Shown here one piece after another: positions 1 through 6,175 of a stretch of DNA of 9,686 nt (positions are counted from its first letter, which is position 1; every line of letters starts with the position of its first letter). Under the pieces are notes generated by a model, which was not told the DNA's origin, made no database searches, and worked only from the letters and a program-made list of their open reading frames with translations. Position numbers and translations under genes: made by a program. Source of the DNA: Tannerella sp. (GTDB lineage Bacteria > Bacteroidota > Bacteroidia > Bacteroidales > Tannerellaceae); the NCBI GenBank assembly GCA_031288935.1, contig JAITQL010000194.1, positions 1-9,686 of the forward strand, in the 5' to 3' direction.

Positions 1-3000
1 TTCGTATTGTTTTTTACCCTGGATTCCATCAAATAGTAAAGCGAAGGCAGGACATAGAGCGTGACGACGGTGGAGAAGAGCAGTCCGTAGACGATGACGG
101 TTGCCAGCGGCCGCTGCACGTCCGACCCGATGCCGGAGCTGACGGAGGCCGGCAAAAGGCCGAGCACGGCTACGGAGGCCGTCATCAGTACGGGCCGGAA
201 CCGGTGGCGGGCGCCTTCCAGCACCGCCTCCTTCAAGCCGTGTCCGCTTTCGCGCAGGTGGTTGATGTGCGAAAGCATGATCACGCCGTTCTGTATCGCG
301 ACGCCGATCAGGGCGATAAAGCCTACGGCGGAAGATACGTTGAGCGTCATGCCCCGCACGTTGAGCGCCAACATGCCTCCAAACACGGCCAGTGGCACGA
401 CGAACATCATCAGGGCGGCCTGCCGGAAGCGCCGCGTCGCGCCGAAAAGCAGCAACAGCATCACGCCCAGCGCCAGCGGGATGACGGCTCCCAGGCGGTT
501 GTACGCCCGGCGCTGATTCTCGAACTGCCCGGCCCACTTGAGGGTAAAGGCGTTCCGGTCAAACTCCGCGTCCTTCCGGATGGCCTCGTTCGCCCGGTTC
601 AGGAAACCGGTCAGGTCGATGCCGCGCAGGTTGATGCGGATCGTCAGGTGCCGTTTCATCATTTCGTGCGTGATCATGCTGGCGCCGGTCGTCATGCGGA
701 TGTCCGCCACCTGCGAAAGCGGTATCCGGGCGCCGGAAGCGGAGGTGAGCAGCAGATTGCCGATCTTCTCCGGCGAGTTCCGCGTGTCGTCGCTGAAACG
801 GCAGACGACGTCGTAACTCTTGCTTCCCACGTAAATCCGGGAGATGGCCGCTCCGCCGATGGCCAGCTCGATCAGGCCGGTCACGTCCGACACGTTCAGG
901 CCGTAGCGGGCGATGCGCTCGCGGTCGGCAACGATTTGCAGCTGCGGAAAGGGCGGATCCTGTTCAACGGCCACGTCGGCCGCGCCGGGAACCGTCTTCA
1001 GGACGCCGACGATCCGGTCGGCCACGCGCCACGTTTCGGAAATGTTCTCTCCGTACACTTTCAGCGCCAGATCGCTGTGCGCCCCGGCCACCATGTCCAT
1101 CACCATGTCAATGATGGGCTGCGAGAATCCGACCGTATAACCGGGCATGGAGTCCAGCCTGGCCGCCATCAGTCCGATCAGCCGGGCTTTGGTCATGCCG
1201 CGCGGCCACGTGTCGTAGGGTTTCAGTCCGATGCCGCATTCGACGTGCGAAAGCGAGAACGCCTCCGCCCCTTCGTCGTCGCGGCCTACCTGCGTCATCA
1301 CGTAGGAGACTTCCCCGTAATTGGCCATCTCCTTCCGCAGTTTTTCGCCCATCTCCCCGGACTTCCCGATCGAGATGCCGGCCGGAAGCTGCACCTGTAT
1401 CCAGATGGCGCCTTCGTCCAGCGGCGGCAGGAAGTCCTTGCCCACCGTATAGCTCAGGACACCGGCGGCCAGGAGGATGACGGTCAGGACGGCAAACAGC
1501 GGCCCGGGCTTTCCCAGCAGCCGCGAAGTCTGCCGGTGATAGCGCTCCGTCCATTTTTCCAGCCAGCGGTTTTTCCGCGCCTTGCGGGGCTTCATGTAGG
1601 CGTAAAACGCCATGCCCGGAATCAGGAGCAGCGCCACGGCCAGGGCGCCCAGCAGGGCGTAGCCGACGGTATAGGCCATCGGCGTGAACAGCTTCCGTTC
1701 GATATGCTCGAAGGCAAACAGGGGCAGATAGGCCGTGATGATGATGAGCGTGGAGAAGAAGATCGGACGGGCGACTTCCACCGCGCGATCCATCACGGAT
1801 TCCTCCGCAAGCAGTTCATCCGGATGACTTTCGCGCTTTTTCAAAATCGTTTCCATCATGACGATGGCGCCGTCCACAATGATCCCGAAGTCAATGGCGC
1901 CCAGCGAGAGCAGGTTGGCCGGGATGTGCGTAAAGTGCATCAGGATGAATGCCATGAGGAGCGAAAACGGAACGGTCAGCGCCACCAGCACGGCGCCCCG
2001 CCAGCTGCGCAGAAACAGGATCAGTACCAGAATCACCAGCGCCATGCCTTCGAGCAGGGTGCGGGATACGGTGTTCAGGGTGGTATTGACCAGATTCGTG
2101 CGATCCATGAACGGATGGATGCGGACGCCTTCGGGCAGGATGCCGCGGTTGAGTTCGTCGACGGCCAGATGCACCTCCTCCAGCACCCGCGAAGGATTCT
2201 CGCCGCGAAGCATCTGGACGATCCCTTCCACGCCGTCGCCGGTATCCAGCGTGCCGTCGGAGAATCCCAGAACGCCTTTCCGCTCAAGGCTGCCGTATTT
2301 CAGCGTCCCGATGTCCCGGAGATAGACCGGCGTTCCGCCGACCGTCTTGAGGACGATGCGCCCCAGGTCGTCCAGGTTCTGCACCAGTCCGATGCCCCTG
2401 ACGACATAGCTCAGGTCGCCTTTGCCGACCATGCTTCCGCCGGCATTGACATTGTTCTTTTCCACCTTTTCGGTAATGTCGTCCAGCGTGACGCCGTACT
2501 GTTCCATCCGCTGCGGGTCGACTTCAATCTGGTACTGGGTCGTAATCCCCCCGTAATTGCTCACGTCCGCCACGCCGGTCACCTGCCTCAGCCGCGGGAT
2601 GATCACCCATTTGTGCAGGTCGGTCAGTTCGCGCAGGCTCAAGCGGTCGCTCCAGACGATATAGCGGAAAATCTCGCCCGTGGGCGATGTCAGGGGATTG
2701 AGTCCCGGCACGGCGCCGTAGGGCAGTTCCACATCGGCCAGCCGCTCCTGCACGCGCTGTCGCGCCCAGTAATCGTCCACGCCGTCGTCGAACACCAGAA
2801 TCACCGTCGACAGTCCGAACGTATTCTTGCTCCGCATCACGTTCACCTTGGGAATACCGCTCACCGCGCGTTCCACCGGAATCGTGATCTGCTGTTCGAT
2901 CTCCTCCGCGGCCAGCCCCGGCACCTGCGTAACGATTTGCACCGTCGCGTCGGCAATGTCCGGATAGGCGTCAATGGCCAGTTTCGTCCACGAATAATAT

Positions 3001-3080
3001 CCCGTGAAAGCCAGAAAGATAAACAGGACGAACATCAGCCCCCGCCGGTGTATCGCCGTATAAATGATTTTCTTCAACAT
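1..3080 (-). CDS. czcA: CzcA-type heavy-metal RND efflux pump, C-terminus cut by window edge
   Basis: This is the inner-membrane proton-antiport subunit of a tripartite pump that exports metal cations from periplasm or cytoplasm through an outer-membrane channel. The frame is open without a stop from the ATG at 3080 to the window edge, giving 1026 residues of a family usually around 1030-1060. TM1 lies near residues 13-32. TM4 carries DFGIIVDGAIVMME with D397, D403 and E410, matching the acidic residues known to be needed for proton coupling in CzcA. The three copper/silver methionines of E. coli CusA (M573, M623, M672) align with I561, H612 and M663, so a divalent metal such as Zn, Co, Cd or Ni is more likely than Cu(I)/Ag(I). 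It starts 3 bp after the adaptor stop, so the two are probably translationally coupled. The last visible residues (ESRVKNNT) suggest the pump's natural end is near, but a fused outer-membrane-factor domain cannot be excluded. Confidence 0.95.
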   Translation of the reverse strand, partial: MLKKIIYTAIHRRGLMFVLFIFLAFTGYYSWTKLAIDAYPDIADATVQIVTQVPGLAAEEIEQQITIPVERAVSGIPKVNVMRSKNTFGLSTVILVFDDGVDDYWARQRVQERLADVELPYGAVPGLNPLTSPTGEIFRYIVWSDRLSLRELTDLHKWVIIPRLRQVTGVADVSNYGGITTQYQIEVDPQRMEQYGVTLDDITEKVEKNNVNAGGSMVGKGDLSYVVRGIGLVQNLDDLGRIVLKTVGGTPVYLRDIGTLKYGSLERKGVLGFSDGTLDTGDGVEGIVQMLRGENPSRVLEEVHLAVDELNRGILPEGVRIHPFMDRTNLVNTTLNTVSRTLLEGMALVILVLILFLRSWRGAVLVALTVPFSLLMAFILMHFTHIPANLLSLGAIDFGIIVDGAIVMMETILKKRESHPDELLAEESVMDRAVEVARPIFFSTLIIITAYLPLFAFEHIERKLFTPMAYTVGYALLGALAVALLLIPGMAFYAYMKPRKARKNRWLEKWTERYHRQTSRLLGKPGPLFAVLTVILLAAGVLSYTVGKDFLPPLDEGAIWIQVQLPAGISIGKSGEMGEKLRKEMANYGEVSYVMTQVGRDDEGAEAFSLSHVECGIGLKPYDTWPRGMTKARLIGLMAARLDSMPGYTVGFSQPIIDMVMDMVAGAHSDLALKVYGENISETWRVADRIVGVLKTVPGAADVAVEQDPPFPQLQIVADRERIARYGLNVSDVTGLIELAIGGAAISRIYVGSKSYDVVCRFSDDTRNSPEKIGNLLLTSASGARIPLSQVADIRMTTGASMITHEMMKRHLTIRINLRGIDLTGFLNRANEAIRKDAEFDRNAFTLKWAGQFENQRRAYNRLGAVIPLALGVMLLLLFGATRRFRQAALMMFVVPLAVFGGMLALNVRGMTLNVSSAVGFIALIGVAIQNGVIMLSHINHLRESGHGLKEAVLEGARHRFRPVLMTASVAVLGLLPASVSSGIGSDVQRPLATVIVYGLLFSTVVTLYVLPSLYYLMESRVKNNT

Positions 3081-3083
3081 GGC

Positions 3084-4199
3084 CTATCGTGCTTCAATAA
3101 AGTAAAAAGCCCCTTCCGTCACCACCCGGTCGCCGGCCTGCAGGCCGGAAAGGATGACCGTCCGGTTCCCCTCGACGCCCGGCGCCACCGTCACATCCAC
3201 CTTGCGGAACGTATTTTCACCTTCGCTCACGATGACGCAGCGGCTGTCTTCACCCTGCAGGACGGCCGCGTCGGGCACCGTCACGGCCTGCGCCGCGTCG
3301 CCGGTAAACCGTACCGATCCGTACATGAAGGGCTTCATCCGGCGCTCCGCGTTTTCGCACTCGATTATCACCTCCACCGAGCGCGTCTCTTCGTCCAGCA
3401 GGTTGCCCGTGTAATAAACCGTTCCCGTAATCAGCGTATCCGGCAGCGCCGACAGGCTGATCCGTATGTCGGCAATCCGGTGGCAGAGCGGGATGTCCTT
3501 CTCCTTGACGTATGCCTTGACCCAGACCCTGTCCAGGTCGGCGACAATGGCCAGCGCCCCGGCATCGTCCCGGATATATTGCCCGATGACGATGTCGCTC
3601 TTCACGACTTCGCCCGCTATCGGCGAGCACAGGGTCAGCGGCTGCCCCAGCGTCATGCTGTCGGGATGAATCTGGTAGACCTGCATGGCAGCCAGCGCCT
3701 GTTCATAGTCTTTCCGTCTGAGTGCGTAAGTCACTTCGGCCTCTTCCACGTCTTTCACCACTCCAACCCTGTTGGCCAGCAGGTCGCGTTCGCGGTTCAG
3801 GCTTTTCAGCGCCAGTTCCATTTCCTGTTTAGCCTGGAAACAGGTCTTGCCCGTTTCAAAAAAGTCCGGCGAACTGATTTCAACGACCGGACTTCCCGGA
3901 ACGACCTTTTGTCCGAGGCGAACAAACGACTTCACAATGCGTCCGGCAAAAGGCGAGGCGATCTCGGCATACTGCGAAGGGATGGCCGCCACAACGCCCG
4001 AAGCGGAGAAGGACGGCCGGTAATCGCCCGTTTCCACGGGCTGGATAGTTATATGTTTCAACACCGGCGACTGCGCTGCCACGGTGATTTGATTTCCTTG
4101 AACGGTAAACTGCCTGTCGTTTGCCTCGTCGCTGCCGGAACGATTCCCGCAGGACACGCATATCAAACAGCAAAACAGGTATAATAATCTATTTCTCAT
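3084..4199 (-). CDS. czcB: RND efflux periplasmic adaptor lipoprotein (CzcB/CusB, HlyD-like)
   Basis: This is the membrane-fusion protein that links the RND pump to an outer-membrane channel. It has 371 residues, normal for the family. A lipoprotein signal peptide occupies residues 1-16 and ends in CVS before Cys17, the predicted lipidated residue; Cys at -3 is not the usual Leu. After a Ser/Asp/Glu linker come the first lipoyl half-motif (SPFAGRIVKS, followed by GQKVVPGSPVVEI), a helical hairpin near residues 120-175, the second lipoyl half (CSPIAGEVVKSDIVIGQYI), a beta-barrel (VWVKAYVKEKDIP), and the membrane-proximal domain ending GDRVVTEGAFYFIEAR. I see no appended metal-binding domain and no Met-rich N-terminus of the CusB type. 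The ATG at 4199 is the only start that includes the signal peptide. The pump gene follows after 3 bp. I see no good promoter directly upstream, so it is probably co-transcribed with the His-rich gene. Confidence 0.95.
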   Translation of the reverse strand: MRNRLLYLFCCLICVSCGNRSGSDEANDRQFTVQGNQITVAAQSPVLKHITIQPVETGDYRPSFSASGVVAAIPSQYAEIASPFAGRIVKSFVRLGQKVVPGSPVVEISSPDFFETGKTCFQAKQEMELALKSLNRERDLLANRVGVVKDVEEAEVTYALRRKDYEQALAAMQVYQIHPDSMTLGQPLTLCSPIAGEVVKSDIVIGQYIRDDAGALAIVADLDRVWVKAYVKEKDIPLCHRIADIRISLSALPDTLITGTVYYTGNLLDEETRSVEVIIECENAERRMKPFMYGSVRFTGDAAQAVTVPDAAVLQGEDSRCVIVSEGENTFRKVDVTVAPGVEGNRTVILSGLQAGDRVVTEGAFYFIEAR

Positions 4200-4303
4200 A
4201 TCAGATAAACTTTAAAAATTAAAAATCAGTGTTGTGTCATTTGTGCATGACAAAGGCATCGTATACGTTTTGTCTGTATACGACCGCCTGGCTTGTGCTG
4301 TTT
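4200..4303. promoter_or_regulatory. AT-rich spacer with two inverted repeats between the His-rich gene and czcB
   Basis: This 104-bp spacer contains two inverted repeats. One has 8-bp perfect arms (TCGTATAC at 4259-4266 and GTATACGA at 4276-4283) around a 9-nt centre. The other has 6-bp perfect arms (TGTCAT at 4235-4240 and ATGACA at 4247-4252) around a 6-nt centre. No T-tract follows either stem on the minus strand, so neither looks like an intrinsic terminator. Their size and position fit operators for a dimeric regulator, or RNA stems in the intercistronic region that tune adaptor expression. No TAnnTTTG promoter element is visible here. No regulator gene lies in the window, so the operator reading is inference. 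Confidence 0.4.
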
Positions 4304-4648
4304 TTAATTTAAAGCGGGAGGCGCCCGGAGCGGCGAGGCGATGAGCAGCAGGTAGACTTTATACCGGCAGACCGGTATGTAAATCCGGCAGATGTGTACG
4401 ATCTTGCAGAAGACAGCCGTTGTCAGAAACAACAGGACGAAATGCGAAAGAATCTGGATGGTAAGACACTGTATTTGCGAGTGGTTGTGCTGTGCGGGAT
4501 GTTCGCTGAAGGGCGAATAGAGATGCGAGTGCGTAACGGTTCCCCAGCTGTAATGATGCGTATGATAAAAGCACGTGCTGGAGATATGGTAGCTCATGAA
4601 AAGAGCCACCAACATCCACTTCGCTGCTTTTAACCACGTTTTTTTCAT
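4304..4648 (-). CDS. Small His-rich two-helix membrane protein heading the metal-efflux operon
   Basis: This predicted 114-residue protein is not assigned to a named family. A basic N-terminus (MKKTWLKAAK) precedes a hydrophobic segment at about residues 11-20. A His-rich stretch follows, with H21, H29, H31, H32, H40, H42, H50, H54 and H56 plus C26 and C61. A second hydrophobic helix spans about residues 64-81, and the tail is basic and hydrophobic, ending SPLRAPPALN. The His cluster probably faces the periplasm, where it could bind the metal that the downstream pump exports. The start is set at 4648 because GGAAGA lies just upstream as a plausible ribosome-binding site. A start at 4672 is unlikely because that codon lies inside the promoter -7 box. 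The adaptor gene follows after 104 bp. From memory, short His-rich proteins of this kind occur upstream of cation-efflux genes in Bacteroidota. Metal binding is inference. Confidence 0.75.
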   Translation of the reverse strand: MKKTWLKAAKWMLVALFMSYHISSTCFYHTHHYSWGTVTHSHLYSPFSEHPAQHNHSQIQCLTIQILSHFVLLFLTTAVFCKIVHICRIYIPVCRYKVYLLLIASPLRAPPALN

Positions 4649-4669
4649 TGTCTTCCAAAAATTACCGTG

Positions 4670-4701
4670 CAAAAGTACGATTAAAAATTCAAAGATTCAA
4701 A
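4670..4701 (-). promoter_or_regulatory. Bacteroidota-type promoter for the metal-efflux operon
   Basis: Read on the minus strand, TACTTTTG at 4670-4677 matches the Bacteroidota -7 consensus TAnnTTTG exactly. TTTG at 4698-4701 matches the -33 element with a 20-bp spacer, within the usual 19-21. Transcription would begin a few bases below 4670, leaving a leader of about 20 nt before the ATG at 4648. The -33 box lies inside the left arm of the 4684-4772 inverted repeat. Confidence 0.75.
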
Positions 4702-4772
4702 GATTCGTTTCGCGCAGATTAAACGGATTTCAACGCAGATGCCGCAGATTGAATCTTTGAATCTTGAATTTT
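4684..4772 (-). terminator. Imperfect AT-rich inverted repeat after the 419-residue gene, candidate terminator
   Basis: The left arm (4684-4706, 23 nt) and right arm (4751-4772, 22 nt) are complementary except for one extra A in the left arm. Each is built from the unit AAAGATTC or a close variant. The 44-nt loop contains CGCAGAT three times (4713, 4734, 4743). The right arm overlaps the first base of the stop codon at 4772-4774. A minus-strand transcript would therefore fold as soon as the gene ends, and the distal arm finishes in five U residues. It is AT-rich rather than a classic GC-rich terminator. It may instead be a dispersed repeat, since Bacteroidota intergenic regions often carry CGCAGATT-type repeats. 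Confidence 0.45.
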
Positions 4773-6031
4773 CACATTTGCTGCGGTTGGGCATTTTCGA
4801 AGAATCGTTTTACGCGGAGTGTTTTTTGGGGGTCGCGTTCAAAGGGGAGGAGGTCTTCGGAAGCATAGTTGACGAGCGAGTAGAGTCCGAGATGGGTCAA
4901 CGCCTGGAAAAGCTCCGGAATTTGGGTAAAGTCGACGGTAAGGAAAAAGCTGAGCTTGTCCATGCCCAGGTAGATCATGTCCTGCTTCTGGAGTCCGAGG
5001 AGGTAGACGAACGATTCTCCTCTGGGCGTTTCGGGCGAAATGATGGGCAGGAAGGTGAGGACAAAGAGTTTGTTGCCCCTGATGATGTAGGGATAGTATC
5101 CAAAAAGGACGTCGTCGTGGTAGCATTCGAACATGCCCTGGTTCTGGGAGTTAAATTCCACGCGGTGCATGTAGAGGAGCGTATCCATGACGTAGAAGTT
5201 GCGGCGGTGTGCGGGGAAGATGTCCACCCGCTCCTTGATGCGCTGCAGGGCGTGGGACTGGATGTAGATGTCGAGTTTTTTTTCCTTGTGGTCTTCGCGG
5301 GAGGAGAAGGTGACATCTTCTTCGTCGATGCAGGCGCCTGTGCTTGGTGTGGTGATGATGCGCCCGGCCTTGACGCGAAAGGCTTTATGTTTTTGGCCTT
5401 TGTAGGTGAAATAGATGGATTCGGATTCTTCGGAATAGAGGGTGACGGTGGAAAGGAAGCGTCCCTGGCCGACGAAGACGGGCACATGCCAATCGTATCC
5501 GTAGATGCGGAAATTGACCTTCGAGATCATCTGTACGGCACGGCGGATGTAGGTTCCGACGGCGGTAAGGGATTCGTAAAAGTTGGCGGCAATGAATTTT
5601 TCGGCGATGGTGTCGACGATCTGCATTTGTTCCGGCGGGAAGTTGCAGTCGTCTGCCTTGTGCAGCGAGAGGACTTGCGTGTAGAACGTGATGCCGAAGG
5701 TAATCAGTTCGAGGTAGGTGAGTCCGATCTCCGGGTTGCCGTAGCAGTTGTTTCTGATGAAATGGTGGGTGTAGTTGTTGACCAGGGTGACGAGCTGGCG
5801 TGGCACCCGGCACCCTTCGGCGACCTTGAACTTCGGCGCTTCGGTTTCGACAAGCATGAACATCTGCCGCTGATGTTTCGAGAGCCGGTCGAACATGTCG
5901 GGATCGAGACCGTAGACACGCAGGATTTTCCTGATGGCCAGGTAAGCCTTGTCGATAAACGTTTTGTTGAGTATTCTTTTTCGGATGTCCGGCGATTTTC
6001 CTGCCGGCGACTTTTTCTTTTTCTGAGTCAT
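4772..6031 (-). CDS. Conserved-looking protein of unknown function, 419 residues
   Basis: I do not recognise a characterised family. The product has a strongly basic N-terminus (MTQKKKKSPAGK) and no signal peptide or transmembrane segment, so it is probably cytoplasmic. Residues about 15-170 look mostly helical. Residues about 175-385 alternate short beta-like stretches rich in aromatic residues (YGYDWHVPVFVGQGRF, FGYYPYI). A central segment, SHALQRIKERVD, gives an H260-x3-R264-x3-R268 pattern, loosely like the H...R...R motif of DUF4258 and RelE-like small RNases; the resemblance is too short to assign function. The start at 6031 is supported by a promoter 17 bp upstream and by the absence of another in-frame Met before residue 46. 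Codon use and GC content match the neighbours. It sits alone between its own promoter and the 4684-4772 inverted repeat, so it is probably monocistronic. Confidence 0.85.
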   Translation of the reverse strand: MTQKKKKSPAGKSPDIRKRILNKTFIDKAYLAIRKILRVYGLDPDMFDRLSKHQRQMFMLVETEAPKFKVAEGCRVPRQLVTLVNNYTHHFIRNNCYGNPEIGLTYLELITFGITFYTQVLSLHKADDCNFPPEQMQIVDTIAEKFIAANFYESLTAVGTYIRRAVQMISKVNFRIYGYDWHVPVFVGQGRFLSTVTLYSEESESIYFTYKGQKHKAFRVKAGRIITTPSTGACIDEEDVTFSSREDHKEKKLDIYIQSHALQRIKERVDIFPAHRRNFYVMDTLLYMHRVEFNSQNQGMFECYHDDVLFGYYPYIIRGNKLFVLTFLPIISPETPRGESFVYLLGLQKQDMIYLGMDKLSFFLTVDFTQIPELFQALTHLGLYSLVNYASEDLLPFERDPQKTLRVKRFFENAQPQQM

Positions 6032-6047
6032 GAGGCAAATGTTTTTG

Positions 6048-6079
6048 CAAAAATAGGCGATCTCGACGATTCCCGCAAG
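6048..6079 (-). promoter_or_regulatory. Promoter of the 419-residue gene
   Basis: On the minus strand, TATTTTTG at 6048-6055 matches TAnnTTTG exactly. CTTG at 6076-6079 is a three-of-four match to the TTTG -33 box, with a 20-bp spacer. The leader to the ATG at 6031 would be only about 10-15 nt and has no Shine-Dalgarno sequence, which is common in this phylum. Confidence 0.6.
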
Positions 6080-6112
6080 TGTTTTTTTGAATGACGGCTG
6101 CTTTCGGGAGGG

Positions 6113-6140
6113 AAAAAAAGCCGCCCTGTTTTCGGGCGGC
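6113..6140 (-). terminator. Strong intrinsic terminator of the phosphoesterase/beta-helix operon
   Basis: On the minus strand, a perfect 7-bp GC-rich stem (GCCGCCC 6134-6140 pairing with GGGCGGC 6120-6126) with a 7-nt loop is followed directly by seven T residues (6113-6119). It lies 35 bp below the stop of the beta-helix gene at 6176 and insulates it from the 419-residue gene. On the plus strand the same stem is followed by only four T, so the minus direction is favoured. Confidence 0.9.
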
Positions 6141-6175
6141 CTTTTGCCTGTCTGCTTGCCGGATGGTTTACTGAA

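Noticed and set aside
204..4184. A plus-strand open frame of 1326 codons lying antisense to the pump and adaptor genes.
   Set aside because: Its translation is His-, Arg- and Gln-rich low-complexity sequence without domains. The opposite strand encodes two clear family members. Long antisense open frames are expected in GC-rich genes with strong third-position bias.
4649..4672. An upstream ATG at 4672 extending the His-rich protein by eight residues.
   Set aside because: That codon overlaps the -7 promoter box at 4670-4677 and would lie at or before the transcription start. The ATG at 4648 has a GGAAGA ribosome-binding site.
4739..6094. A plus-strand open frame of 451 codons opposite the 419-residue gene.
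   Set aside because: Its translation is acidic and Val/Gly-rich without domains, and it starts inside the loop of an inverted repeat. The minus strand has the promoter and the more protein-like sequence.
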